From NCBI GenBank assembly GCA_023053575.1, contig JAKZAP010000017.1, forward strand, positions 9,679,501 to 9,743,500: 64,000 bases of DNA, given 5' to 3'. The stretch comes from Branchinecta lynchi (lineage: Eukaryota > Arthropoda > Branchiopoda > Anostraca > Branchinectidae). The position numbers were made by a program, and so were the translations under genes. The notes under the pieces are model-generated. The model ran no database searches. It had not been told where the DNA came from and worked only from the letters and a program-made list of their open reading frames with translations. Shown in pieces: positions 1 to 10,900 of this stretch (its first letter is position 1; every line of letters begins with the position of its first letter).

Positions 1-392
1 CTATTTCATGTTTTTTTATGAAAATAAATTAGGATGTGTCATTTTTGCAGAGGAGATTCCCACCAATGGGGACCATTTCACGTTTTTTTATGAACATAAA
101 ATTTCACTCTCGTTTTACTCTCTGTTTTGGGCAAAAAGTCACTCTAAACGTTTTTCATAGGGCAACCCTAACTACAATCGCCGAACGACAGAGTTCGGTG
201 TTAGACACGAAAATAACCGAACACAGTACGCTGAGGGAAAAACAGTAGAAAGGTCATAACGTAAATATTCTCCGTTATGCAGAATACCTCGGCTGAATTA
301 GGTGAAATTTACCGCAAGGATGCAGATGGAGTTGGTTAGTTCAGTTTCTGGTATCTTCTGACACTGCAGTGACATCTTGACCTCTTTTTCAG

Positions 393-514
393 TTGACAAA
401 TCGATGGAAAATCTTAAGTCGATGGACTTCAAGCCAATGCCACCCACGGCCTTGTTGGAGAGACGAACGATATTCCACGGCAAGCTGGTCACCCTTGTCA
501 AACAATACCACGCG
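393..514 (+). CDS. CDT1: CDT1 exon (first in window), end of central winged helix
   Basis: The acceptor is a pyrimidine tract ending in CAG at 390-392 and the donor GTAGGG starts at 515. Two leading bases complete a codon from an upstream exon outside the window (incoming phase 2 left), then 40 codons follow, ending exactly on a codon boundary. The frame reads FKPMPPTALLERRTIFHGKL followed by VTLVKQYHA. The opposite strand also shows an open frame here, but it has no family resemblance. Confidence 0.85.
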
Positions 515-3500
515 GTAGGGTGCAAAATCTATTTCTAGAAATTGTATGTGTCTGTGTATGGAAAACTCTCTTATACCAACTCCACTGGTTTAAGTTAGAA
601 GATAAATTGCCAGGGGCCATCAAGGCGCATGCTTGTTTTTCTTCTTCCGCTCTTATATGGCACTGAAAACCTGCCGGCTATAATTTCGGTTCAGTTCAGT
701 TTGTTTTATTCGTATCATTCTATCAACAAACAATTTTTTATTTATTTATTTATTTTTGACCCGCTTTTTGCGTAACAGCGGAGTATGAATAAAATACAAA
801 AGTGAAATATACATATTAAAACACTTAAACAAAACAATGTAAATAAACACGACAACATTCTTTTCATATAAATAAAAAACACACTAAATAGACTTAAAAT
901 ATACAATATACATAACGCTCAGGGCACAACCGTGTACTATGCGCGAGTGCGTAACATTCATTCACGATAAGGCACATTTCTCATCTGAACCTTTCCTTCT
1001 CGTTGCCTTTTTCTTTAACCCCCTCCCAACCCTACGAGTGGGTGGTTCATTTTGGGGCTTGGATTTCGTTTACTCTAATAGTTTCTTCAGTCTAGTCTGA
1101 TATCCCTAGAAAAAGAATAGAAATATCACCGGACATCTGAAAACTAACAAAGTAAGCGATATAGTACAAATTCAGCATTGTCATCACAGCGGGCAGGCGT
1201 TCAATATTGCAGAATCAGTTTTGAGTCTATCAGCAGTTTCATCTGTATGAGAGATATAGTTTTGTACGACCATTCCCGTTTTTTTCAAGATTTGCAGAGG
1301 CGAAAACCTTTTATAATCTACAGGTTTACACTCGGCTTAGACATAACCGGGATAAACCTAACCTGAGACCAGAGGCGTTACTATCCGAAATGTTCTGGGG
1401 GGGGGGGGGGGGGGGTATTCACTGACTTTTTTTTTTCGGAAATGACTGTTTTTAAGAAAAAAGCTACGGTTTTGAGGAGAAAACGACGGTCGTCAGAAAA
1501 CATCGCCTGTTTTTAAGAAAAATCAACCGATTTGAAGAAAAATTGACTGTTTTCATGAAAAAATCAACTGTTTTTCGAAAAACCGTGGGTATTTTGACTG
1601 ACTGTCTATTCACTTTATTCTGTCCGCTTAAGTCTGTCCACTTCCACTGTCCAACTTAGTCTGCCGGCAGACAGCATTCGAAGGACGTCCCCCTCCCCAT
1701 ACGTGACGTCCTGCCTATGATGCCGACAATCGTAGTAGGCACGTCAAACAATGTTGTACGTGAAATTTATCAGCTGGGCTGGGGGATCAGCTTCCATCCT
1801 ATGTTTGACCTTAAATCACCGGCAGTACCCACGAGCATGTAATAATAATAATATAACTGCAGCAAAAAGGCTTTCGCCTATATTAATTTCTCGAGACACT
1901 GGGTACACTAAATTGAATTTCAGTCAGGTGACGATCCACCACACCTGCTTTAAACTGATTCAGGGAGATTATTCCAGTATTCAACTATCCGGTTTTTGAA
2001 GCTCGCATTTTCCAATGTCTTTTCCGAATTCCTCACCACGATTTTCAACGAATCTCTTTCTCCGTAGGACTACTTGGCTTCGCTTATCCCGCCAGTCAAG
2101 GTACCAGAAGACAAGCTGACCAAGTGGCACCCCTGCTTCCCCCTGGATGAAGTTCCTGACGTTGACCCTGAGGGAATGCCAGCGTCTCCAGCTAAGAATA
2201 AACTTGGGTCGGCGAAGGAAATTCTGGGTAAGTCTTGCACTCTTAACTACTGCACTGTCAGAAGTTTGATAACATGTAACACACCGTTTGGGTGGGCGCC
2301 CGTGGGCACTCAAGACGCCTGGAGAAGCCATTCTCAAAAACAAGAACACGGAGTCATTTCTTCCGGAACCGAGTGATCTCACTTTGGAATGATCTGTCAG
2401 AAGAGTCTGTTACATCCAAGACCGTAGAAGCCTTCAAACGGTCTGAGGACACTGAATGGGAAACAAAACCTTGGAAGCTGTACTGGGATGCGCCGGAATC
2501 CAGTACAAAGAACTAGATGGAGCAATTACCAGAATCACCACCTGTAGGAGCATAGCATCAGGATTATATCTTAGATTGCTCCGAAATGCAATTTAAGGTA
2601 ATTTAAGGTAAAATGTTATCTTTTCGCGAACCCTAACACATAAAAAGTCATGAAATATATATTCTCGTAACGTAACGTAGCAGTTTGTACGAAAGAAGGC
2701 AGCTGTGAATTAGGATCAATGGATACACTGTAAAAAAAACTTGCAGTATTTGCTACTGGGATAAATCTTGTCTCTACTGAGATAAGATTATCTCTAATTC
2801 AGATTAATCTTATCCCAGTAGAGATAAGATTAATTCCAATAGCAAATAATGCAGTTAACTTTAATCGTAACTCGGAGAAACTTTTTACAGTGTGTATTTC
2901 GATATCATCGGAGTCTGTTGAGAGTCCTTGAAAAGGAGGGTAGGAACGTCATCAGTAAAGCTGTTCAAGTAAGGTCGTCCAGAAATTCTGAAGAGGCAGA
3001 GATAAAGAAAGAAAAGATCTTGATGTCACAGGAGAAAGACAGTTTTTGACTCTTCCCAAAATAATGTAATATCCCGACGTGGCAGAATTTCTCCCGGTTA
3101 CTTGGGAAACGCGACCAGACAAAGGTATCGCACGAAATCTTAGCAATTACAAAAATCTCTTTAGGATGTCTTTTTTTTCTAGGTGGTAGCGAGCACATAT
3201 GCAACCCTATAAGTGCAACCATTGTTAATTATTTATATTTGTAGTTAGATAACTAATTAGTTGAATTCTGAGGTCCGGCCTTCTCGTGCTCTGCGTTGTT
3301 CTGTATTTATTTAATTTTTAATTTCTGTAGAAGTAAGTATATTAATAAATGAACCTGAACCTTTTGTTAGACTGTTATTTTGGTTGATCACATGTATGTT
3401 TTGGTATGTTATGTATGACTTTATTTTATTTCTTTCGCAGAGAAAGCTCACAACCTGCTTTCCAAAAACCCGCGCATGTTGGATGCTCTACAGTCAGCAG

Positions 3501-6500
3501 CCAATCGCGAAGTCTCTACCTCCTCATCCGAAACCAAGTTTGAAAAGCCTGCCGAACCAGCTGCTCCGCTCAACCCCGCCCTCAAGGGCGTCCCTCAGGC
3601 ATTGCTTGATAAGGTAGGCAGTCTTCAAGTATAATGACTTTCAGAATATCTATGGCCGTCCCAACAACGCAAAATTCTACTTTTACGCGGAAAATTTGAA
3701 TCTCAACACAGACGCTGCTTTTCTGTGGCCAGTGATCAGCTTGGTGAAGACGGGCTCACTGCGTGAACAATTATTTTTCGTAAATCTATTTCCTCAGGCA
3801 TACAACACAGGTACAAGCGCGTAGAGCTACCACAAATCCGACAGGGGAACTTCACTATAAAACAAGACCAAAGGTTTCAATGGGATCCCAAAAGTTCAAA
3901 TTTGATCCAGACAACTGAGTCTTGTCTTCGCCAAATCCAGTCTAATTCGCCAGACTCCTTGGGACACTTTTACTATTAAAACTTAGAAACAGATTAAGGC
4001 CAAATTGCTAATCATATGAGAAAACCAAGTTCAGATATGGATTCAGCATGTGTGTTTACCCCTTTAAGGCATATCTATTTTGACGAAGCAGATCGAAACT
4101 TCCTGCCTTACTTCTGCCAAGTTTCCGGTTTCGGCGGAATTCCGAAACTACTTGTCCGGCGAAAAAAATAAAGCTAGAAAACGAATCCAGCATGTTTCCT
4201 TACCCCTACATCCAACCTCTAATCAACTTCAAATTAAACTTTAACTTTTAACAAATTTTCCGGTCTCAGCCGGATTCCGAGCGATCTATACGTCCGGTGA
4301 GAAAATGATTGTCATATGCGAATTCAGCACGTCTACTTACCCGCAAATCCAACATCTTATTAAATTAAAATAAAACTTTTACTTTAAACAAATTCTCCGG
4401 TTGTGGCCGGATTCCGGCCGAACTAATGGTCCGGCGAGAAAATAATTTTCATATTCGGACTCAGCACGTTTCCTTGTCCCTAAATCGAACCTCCAATCAA
4501 CTTCGTATTACTTTTCACAAATTTTCCGGTTTTCGCCGGATTCCGGGTGAACTATTTGTCCGAAGAGAAAATAAGTTTCATATTCGGATTCACCATGTCT
4601 CCTTGCCCCTAATTCGACTATTAGCTTTTAAAAAATATTTTCTGTTTCCCTTAATTTCAAACCCCTCCACCACCCCTAAATGTAGAGCTACATAGCCCAT
4701 CTTCGAACTTGACCTTTACTTTGACCTAAAGAGTCCTCATGCCAAGTTTGATCAATATATCTCAACCCCTTCGAGAGTTATCGTGCTAACGGATGGAAAA
4801 CTTTTGCGATGTCATAGGGTACGTTTTGGGATCCCAAAAATCGAATAGTCATGAATAGAGGAGCAACGAAGTAACGCTTTTCATCGTGTCCTATTTAAGT
4901 GAATAAGTGATAAGTAATTTGATTGTACTATCTCAGCCCTTTCCGCGTAAACTTTTAATGTTAGGCGTTCAGTTTTTAGCTTGTCGCTATCACTACACAA
5001 GGATAAACACATTACATATAAAGGTAGATACAGATAGACTACAAAACATCCTGGTTATCAATGAGTGTGATAGTTTTGTTTGTAAGGTTACTTAAGGACT
5101 TCGAAAGTATTCTACAATGTGCAACGCGTGTTCCACCCTCGTACCAATAGTAACTATTAGTTACTAATTTCATTCCAACCTCACCAAAAGTTACTACGCT
5201 GACCGTTCCAGCCTTCTCGAAATAGTAACTAATTTTTAACTATTTGCTTACCACGCTCGGGAGCGTAGTAAGCGTAGTAACTACGTATCTCTGAATCGTG
5301 ATTGGTCGGATTCGCCCGTGGCATGATATTCTGCGGGAAAAAAGAAAAATTGTTCCAGCCTTGACGGCAAAAATCTAGAATTTGTGACGTCATGCGTAGT
5401 AACTACGGTAAGTAGGATGGAACGCGCTCTAAATAAACCGCATGCAACTCACCAGTTCAAACCAGGACTAGGATTACCTACTGGTGGGTTGCGGAAGCAC
5501 CCACATGGACAAGCTCAAAGTAGATCATTACAAGAAACTAGACAAAACCAGACACATTTAGCTTGTATATTATTATTATTATTGTGTTTTCTTGATCCAC
5601 CAAAATTGATGATAACAAAACAAATGATAGTACGCAAAAACAAGCTAACACTAAAGCACTAAAAAAACACTTAAACTCTAATCCATCGGAACGACTAAAA
5701 AAAAACACACATGAAAATGGCGAAGGCAGATCAAACACTGCAGACTATGACAAAAACTTTTAAAAGGAAAACTTTAAAAACATTAAAATTTAAATTTTTG
5801 ACTAAAGATTTCAAAGTTTATTATATATTATTTATATTTTTCACTTCTTCCAGTAATTTGTTTTGAAGTTTTTATGAAACTTCTGCCGAATAATCAGCAA
5901 AGTTTTCAAAGAGAAAAGAAGTATCCAATAAACTATGGTGCACTAACTGACCCACCGAATATTTCATAAGCCGGCAGAATCGACTGGCTCATTGTCATAA
6001 AAGTTTGATTATTTGTTCTATTATTTGCTGATAATCTTGGCTGGTGTTAAAAGTTGTGAGATCTCTGAAACTTCGGTTCCAGCTCCGAACAAACTGATTA
6101 CCACTTGGTTTTAGAAAAAAGGTGTTTGAGAGGAGGAAAAATAGGGATGGGTTAATCAGTGATAATTACAGATGTCCGATTTGTCTTATTGGTGAGGACA
6201 CTGTTGCCCACCTCCTAGGGTAGTGCCAGGAGTCTCGTCTACCGTATCAGTTTGGGGGTTGGTTGCTCTTCCCTGGTATATTGACATCGACCAAAGACAA
6301 CGTTTTAAATGGTGGTAAAATATCTGAGATGGAATTTCAATAGTAAATTTATTTATGTGTAGTAGGATCATTATGTTTTCACTGCAGTAATATATTTGTG
6401 TATCGTGTATATAAAAATATCTGAACGTGTCCGAAAGCTTCTTGGTGCTTTAATGCTGCATTAATGCTGCATTTTCTTTTCTTTTTTTGTCCGAAAGCTG

Positions 6501-8792
6501 TTACCTTCTTTTCTTCTCTGACAATTCTAGAATACCAAAATTTTGAGTCAGAATTCGCTGTATAAAGCTGATAATATGGATCAGCCACTGAGCCATCCAA
6601 CCTTCTTATCTTTCCTTTCTTCGTTGGCCATGATCGCCAGTTGTCTTAGAATTTGGAATGTTTGCCGAATTATTGTCAGTTGTCTTTTTGAATCTGTTGT
6701 GTTTGCAAATCGCCGTGCTCCCCAGTTTCTTCTTGAAAATTCAGCATAAAATTTAGCATTCTTGCTGAATTTGTCGATGAATTTTATGCTGAATTAATGC
6801 TGCATTAATTGAGCGAACATTTAAGTCCGAAAGCGAAATGCTGCATAAAATGCTGAATTAATTCAGCATTTTCGTTCGTTTCGGAGCTTTCGGACACGTT
6901 CTGTGTATGGCCCACTCGAGGCTAAATAAAAACTATTCTGTTCTATTCTGTACCGTAGTGTTTACATCACATCGACTGGTAATATTCTCTCCTCTATCCT
7001 AGGCCAGATCGATTCGCTTCTTTGATTTTGATCTTTTATTTCAGATTCGGGCACGAGAAGCTGAAAAGATGAAGATGGTAATGACCCAGAACCCTGAGGA
7101 CATAAGGGCTGGCCAAATGGCAGGTCGGCTCCCTGACCTGGCGAGAACCATCTCCCACATTTTTGTAACTGATAAGAAGCCAGCAATTGCCACAGAGGTT
7201 CTCAGTAAAAGGATGATGGAGAGCACTAAGCTGGTTACTACTCTGGGTGAGTTCCCCCTGACCTTACAACTTCTTACGACCCAAATTACTTTGAGACTTG
7301 TTGCTCGTATAACGCAGTCCATCTGCAAATTTTTCAGCCAAATCGGTGATAGACTATACTTGAGCCAGTTCGTGCTGCTTGAATTGAACGTTTGGAGGTT
7401 GTGATAGACCTTAGGCCCTCCTGCAACTCTGGAGGTGCACACCCAAGAAAACTGTAAAAGAAAAATTTGCAGTATTTGCTTCTGGGATTAATCTTATCTT
7501 TATTTTGAAAAGATTACCAATAATTCGGATTAATCTTAACCCATTGAGATAAGATTAATCCCAGTAGCAAATACTGCATCCTTATTCGGAGAACCTTTTT
7601 ACAGTGAAGAGTAACCAGCCGTGTCTCATAAGCCTCTACTGACTTTGCATGATATTGCGGAGATCTGACTGGGGGGTGCGACGATTGGCGAAGGGTGTTC
7701 TTCGGTCGTCCTCTTCGTCTGTATCCCTCCAGTTGCCGCTGGAGGATAGCTTTCGGGTTTCTGCTCTAGTCTCACAGCCGTGGACAGTGTCGCTGGTCCC
7801 TCGTTATTCGATACCGGGAAGGCTTAGGACTTCAAAAATTGAGACTAGAGGTTTTCAGGAGGTCTGATTGCGGGTCCACAAAAAATCCGGGTTCCATTTT
7901 TGACGGTAATGGCTCACGGCGGAAATTACCTGCATCGTTACGTCTGATGTAAAACATTGTTTCAAGGAAAAGGAAAGCGTGTCGAGAAACATAAAACCTA
8001 AAAAACGAAAAGGCGCCTTTTGTAACGATTATCCAATTGTATTTATTTCAAAAGACGGCCAACGTGGGACGCTACATACAAATACAAGTAAATTATTTTA
8101 TGACTAGCCAACCAACAACAACCGAACATTCACACTGAACGCTAAACTAAACTGAATCCAACGACGGTAAACCGAAGGTCAGCTGAGATTTCTCCTACCT
8201 TTTTGGTAAACTACAGCCTGACATATACTTCTTGAGCCCAAGCTGACTGGAAAACATAAATTCAAAGAATGCATAAAACGGATACTACGATGGTTTGGCA
8301 ACGATAGTTCGGCTGTTCTTGGCAAGGCTCCTCAGGCTGTTTTGCAGGTTCGTTTCTTCCCCGACATTGTCCCGACGTTCAAGAGCCTGACGAGGACCCT
8401 TGCCAACAGCGCCCGAAATATCGCTTCCAAAGCGTCGTAGCTGACGTATCCGTTTTATGCATTGTTTGAATATGTCTGCAGCCTGACAAGGACCCTTGCG
8501 AAAAAGGGACGAAATGTCGCTAGAACAGATCTAGCTTAGTGCCACCAAATGTAACCTACCGAGCTTTCCGTTGAATAACATCGTAACAGCCCCCTCCCTC
8601 TTTGCTGTCATTAATCTCTGCTCTTATCGTTTAGGCTCTGCAGACGAGCATTTACAGCTTATCGCTAAAGTTTGTCCGGAATGGCTCACCCTTCATCAGC
8701 TTCAGGGCAAAACGTTTGTCAAGGTCAATCGCAAGCTAGATATCAACAGCGTAGTCTCCAGCCTGGAGAAATTTAAGAAGTCAACCGTCTAG
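393..8792 (+). CDS. CDT1: CDT1 DNA replication licensing factor, 3' part of gene (5 exons: 393-514, 2068-2227, 3441-3613, 7045-7246, 8635-8792)
   Basis: CDT1 loads the MCM2-7 helicase on ORC/CDC6-marked origins in the nucleus and is inhibited by geminin. The five exons join in a consistent phase into 270 residues ending at the TAG at 8790-8792. Seen in the sequence: a segment with LLERRTIFHGKLVTLVKQYH (end of the central winged helix), then LASLIPPVKVPEDKLTKWHP and FPLDEVPDVDPEG, then ALKGVPQALLDKIRAREAEK, then a C-terminal winged helix with VTDKKPAIATEVLSKRM and CPEWLTLHQLQGKTFVKVN. This order and wording match animal CDT1 (the vertebrate protein has PEDQLTRWHP and [20 protein letters not shown] at the equivalent places). 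The N-terminal degron/PIP region and most of the geminin-binding part lie upstream of the window. No frameshift or internal stop is seen. All five introns obey GT-AG. The assignment is strong; only the exact left boundary of the first exon is less certain. Confidence 0.93.
515..2067. other. CDT1 intron with retroposon 3' end and a poly(G) tract
   Basis: Apart from the 3' end at about 731-870 and 19 consecutive G at 1397-1415, I see AT-rich sequence without a recognisable gene. The bases after the G tract repeat short A/T-rich phrases around GACTGTTTTTAAG and CGACTG, which may be the edge of another repeat. Confidence 0.5.
731..870 (-). mobile_element. Retroposon (LINE/SINE-type) 3' end
   Basis: On the - strand this ends with GCGGGTCAAAAATAAAT and an (AAAT)n tail (about 731-757 on +). 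A second - strand copy with almost the same 3' end (GGCGGGTCAGAAATAAAT, tail of repeated TTAC) lies at 34945-35270. Shared 3' ends with different simple tails indicate a retroposon family. Confidence 0.5.
2068..2227 (+). CDS. CDT1: CDT1 exon, inter-domain segment
   Basis: The acceptor is TCTCCGTAG ending at 2067 and the donor GTAAGT starts at 2228. It begins in phase 0, matching the previous exon, and encodes DYLASLIPPVKVPEDKLTKW, HPCFPLDEVPDVDPEG and a linker, leaving one base for the next exon. The PEDKLTKWHP block is the most recognisable CDT1 signature in the window. Confidence 0.93.
2726..2892. mobile_element. Palindromic MITE, CACTGTAAAAA family, copy 1
   Basis: The termini CACTGTAAAAA and TTTTTACAGTG are inverted. 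Inside, GCAGTATTTGCTACTGGGAT pairs with the opposite arm around ATCTCTACTGAGATAAG, so most of the element could fold back. Three more copies lie at 7450-7606, 52733-52891 and 63725-63927. Confidence 0.8.
3240..3365 (+). mobile_element. Possible retroposon 3' end
   Basis: The stretch ends ATTAATAAATGAACCTGAAC followed by a related short repeat, which resembles the AATAAA plus simple tail of non-LTR elements. No coding relic is seen, so this is weak. Confidence 0.3.
3441..3613 (+). CDS. CDT1: CDT1 exon, Ala/Pro/Ser-rich linker
   Basis: The acceptor is TTTCGCAG (ends 3440) and the donor is GTAGGC (3614). With the one base carried over it gives 58 codons: EKAHNLLSKNPRMLDALQSA, a Ser/Pro/Ala-rich linker, then ALKGVPQALLDK. 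The linker before the C-terminal winged helix is also Pro/Ala/Ser-rich in vertebrate CDT1. Confidence 0.93.
3636..4985 (+). repeat. Interspersed repeat family X, copy a (interrupted by element A)
   Basis: Family X is a non-coding repeat of about 470-550 bp seen four times in + orientation. Shared phrases are TTCTACTATGACGC..GAAAATTTGAA, CATAGAGGTACCAC, TCCACTATTCGAAA and AAGCCTCTTCAAGTGAATAA. In this copy the left part (3636-3860) and right part (4841-4985) are separated by element A; the other copies are uninterrupted at that point, so A inserted into X. Confidence 0.75.
3861..4840 (-). mobile_element. Tandem-repeat element, copy A
   Basis: This is a - strand copy of the element described at 40795-42252. 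It starts AACAAGACCAAAGGTTTC and ends ACGTTTTGGGATCCCAAAAA. Inside are diverged units of the ~137-bp core (CCGGATTCCGG, CAACTTC, CATGT), but the GTCC microsatellite is missing. It is the most diverged copy and is nested in a family X repeat. Confidence 0.75.
5128..5432. mobile_element. MITE with TAGTAACTA-rich interior
   Basis: The left end GCGTGTTCCACCCTCGTACC is inverted relative to the right end GGTAAGTAGGATGGAACGCG. The interior repeats TAGTAACTA in both orientations. About 305 bp, no coding capacity. Confidence 0.6.
6075..6950 (+). mobile_element. LINE relic, ORF2 C-terminus and 3' UTR, interrupted by a MITE
   Basis: The + strand reads CPICLIGEDTVAHLL with a stop before the final Cys, the CxxC-x8-H-x4-C zinc knuckle at the end of many non-LTR ORF2 proteins (compare CPMCGVEGEDAVHLMCYC at about 20056). 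After the MITE at 6423-6900 the 3' UTR resumes with TATGGCCCACTCGAGGC, AATAAA and a (TTCTATTCTG)n tail, similar to the 3' end of the LINE at 61235. The coding relic has in-frame stops. Confidence 0.6.
6423..6900. mobile_element. MITE with GAACGTGTCCGAAAGCT termini
   Basis: Perfect 17-bp inverted ends: GAACGTGTCCGAAAGCT and AGCTTTCGGACACGTTC. The interior has several copies of ATGCTGCATTAAT and ATGCTGAATTAAT in both orientations. No ORF of note. It sits inside the 3' UTR of a relic LINE. Confidence 0.75.
7045..7246 (+). CDS. CDT1: CDT1 exon, start of C-terminal winged helix
   Basis: The acceptor is TTTATTTCAG (ends 7044) and the donor is GTGAGT (7247). It starts in phase 0 with IRAREAEKMKMVMTQNPEDI and continues to LPDLARTISHIFVTDKKPAI and ATEVLSKRMMESTKLVTTLG. 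This is the start of the MCM-binding C-terminal winged helix. Confidence 0.93.
7450..7606. mobile_element. Palindromic MITE, CACTGTAAAAA family, copy 2
   Basis: Starts AAACTGTAAAAG and ends CTTTTTACAGTG, with the family arms TTTGCTTCTGGGATTAATCT and AGATTAATCCCAGTAGCAAA. The left terminus is eroded. Confidence 0.75.
7640..7770 (-). mobile_element. LINE ORF2 C-terminal fragment
   Basis: The - strand reads DEEDDRRTPFANRRTPQSD, equivalent to a segment of the LINE relic at 14330-14890 (SKEEGDRRTLFAVPTSR), which is the end-of-ORF2 region after the W-RxxGH-type motif. About 130 bp, frame-damaged. Confidence 0.5.
8225..8540. repeat. Dispersed repeat family Y, inverted pair plus a third partial unit
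   Basis: Family Y contains GCCTGANGAGGACCCTTGCC then AAGAAGGGCCGAAATATCGC, followed by AGCTGACGTATCCGTTTT and CAGCTTGGGC. At 8225-8345 it is on the - strand; at 8346-8455 on the + strand, making an imperfect inverted repeat; a third + unit follows at 8478-8540. Other copies: 17515-17636 plus 20390-20440, 38380-38480, 47075-47150, 55826-55985, 59868-59990. Confidence 0.65.
8635..8792 (+). CDS. CDT1: CDT1 terminal exon
   Basis: The acceptor is ATCGTTTAG (ends 8634). Two bases complete a Gly codon, then SADEHLQLIAKVCPEWLTLH, QLQGKTFVKVNRKLDINSVV and SSLEKFKKSTV follow, ending in TAG. CPEWL...TFVKVN is the canonical end of the CDT1 C-terminal winged helix. I see no convincing AATAAA soon after the stop, so the 3' end of the transcript is undefined. 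Confidence 0.93.
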
Positions 8793-10494
8793 AGTTATTT
8801 ATGAGGATTATTTACCCCTACATGCTTTCAACCCCTCGTGTAGGAAAGGTACGATTAGGCTAGACTTTTTAATAATTGGGTTGCACTCAAGTTGCAGAAA
8901 GCTCTGTAGTGTTTTTTTTCACAATACCCGGTTTGCAGAATATCGTGACGTTTAGTGCCAGGACCTACATCCCTTAAAAGGCGAAGAAAAAAAGAATATC
9001 CAAGGTAGACTTTAATACCGTATAGTAAGTAGAATCAAGGATAGATAATTAACCGCCCGAAAATGAATTAATATTTTTATTTTTTTTTCTTATTCACGTG
9101 ACATTCATTTCCCGGAATGTGTATCTCGGATGGGCCTAGTGGTTCGCATTGACATGGCGGTTACTTTGGCGCGAAGTTCCGGCTTTTTACAAAAATTGCT
9201 GGAGGAAGACCTTGCGTAGTGAAGGGCTCTTGCGACCTTGCCGGAGTTGCGGTCACATTGCTTCTGACTGTTGCCTGACGTTCTTTAAAGGGTTATTACC
9301 TATTCGTAAAATCCAATCGATGACGCTCGCGAAAAGATCCAGACCAAGCGCGACTGTAACATAAGCTAGACATGTAGCCTTATAGGACCCGTCGTACCTA
9401 TAAAAACCGATGCAATACACTTACTTCATGGCTCCACCAGTACTTAAACCCTGAGACCTGATTGTTGTCCGGCACAGTCTAGCGTCATCTCACGGGAGTT
9501 TCACACTTGTTTGCGAGAATTGACTCTTCAAGAAAAAAGTTATCCAATTTTTGTTCGTGTTTTTGCGTCAGTGGGCCTGGAGAAAGCTTACAGCAGTCAC
9601 AGCCATGGATAATTTCTTATAAACAAAGCCTAGATTCAAAGGATTCACCTGTTTTAAAATATCGGGACATAAACAGTAAATAGTATGAGGGGTCGTTCCC
9701 AATGAAAAATTCTTTGACTGTAGTTGTACGAAAAAGTTGCATGTATTGATATGTAGTAGAATGGTATACTTTGATTTAACATGCCTCCGACTGCGTTAAT
9801 CTTATATAATAGTATCCGATAGCATCCAATCTTGCTGTACTAGTTACTACATAGAGTAGTTACAACAGTTACCACTGCATGCTACTTTTTCGTTCAACTC
9901 GATACGACGAATTCTGGAAAAATTTCGTCAGGCATAATGACACTTATAGATACCATTCAAAGTGTGACGTGTTGAAATTGCGCATCCTTGTGATAAATGT
10001 TATCAAATTGCTGTCAGGTTATTACCGCATCGTAGGGATTGCTTCTTCGCCGACAGCTGTGTTTTTATAATAACTTTATCTGTCACCCGTAAAATGTACA
10101 AGGTGGCACCGGACAAGGAAAAAAAGATAAGTAGTATTCTGGTTAACCGACTAGTATGCTGAATGTAGCGCATCGTAATGCTATTATAATAAAGGCTTTT
10201 GTTCGTCCAAAATGACGAGGCATGGATGAATAGGAAGGAAGGTTGTAAGCTTACAATTCAGACCCCGACGTTTCCTGATCTTAAAACAAATGGCTCTATA
10301 GTATTTAAATAAAATAATACTTTACAGATTAAATTCAAACTGCGTGCACTTTGAACGGATATAATTTATTAAGTGGATTGTTCCGAAATAGCTTCGGAAA
10401 CGGATAAAACGAAAAGTAGTTAGTTTGCCGTGGACTAGATGTTGCTGTTACCCAAAACAAGATCGTTGTGATCTTAGTTCACTACTATTTACCA
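8793..10494. other. Intergenic, no gene recognised
   Basis: AT-rich intergenic DNA downstream of CDT1. The stretch 9480-9700 shares phrases (GGCCTGGAGAAAG, CAAAGCCT, AAGGATTCA) with 28320-28560, so it is part of a dispersed repeat. I see nothing else. Confidence 0.5.
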
Positions 10495-10900
10495 CGTTCA
10501 CTAAAGATTTGGAGACCAAGGGGACGTTTCGCGTGGATGGCTCTGGTCCCCTCAACCTCCCATTCAGCTCGACGGATATTTTCGCGTGGATGCCATCGAT
10601 CTTTTTGTCATGTTCGCGTGAACGGATGAACTGGTGGACCAGTCCCCATCCAGCTCGAGGAACGCCTCCCCTTCAACACCGCTCCGAGGGCAGCGTTGAG
10701 CTGAACGGGGATATTATGTGGACATTCCCACTCCTGCTCGTGTCCAGCTGAATGGGCGTTTTCGCGTGGACGGAACCCATCTTCCTCAGCCGTTCAACGC
10801 CCGATCAGTTTTCTCATTTTCGCGTGGAAGGGATCACCCGTTCAGCTCGACGGCCATCCACGCGAAAATGTCCCCCAAGCCAAGCAGCGAAGCAAAGCGG
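10495..10900. repeat. GC-rich block of short motifs in both orientations
   Basis: TTTCGCGTGGA occurs at about 10527, 10579, 10759 and 10817 (a variant at 10612) and inverted at 10857. Between them CATTCAGCTCGACGG-like 15-mers occur in both orientations. It is markedly more GC-rich than its flanks and its overlapping open frames seem to follow from this composition. Confidence 0.6.

Noticed and set aside
16..160. Additional upstream CDT1 exon near 51 (after TTTTTGCAG)
   Set aside because: No frame there resembles CDT1, and the sequence repeats a local ACGTTTTTTTATGAA-type phrase.
1981..2382. 133-codon open frame on the - strand
   Set aside because: Shadow of the CDT1 exon at 2068-2227.
7041..7442. 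133-codon open frame on the - strand
   Set aside because: Shadow of the CDT1 exon at 7045-7246.
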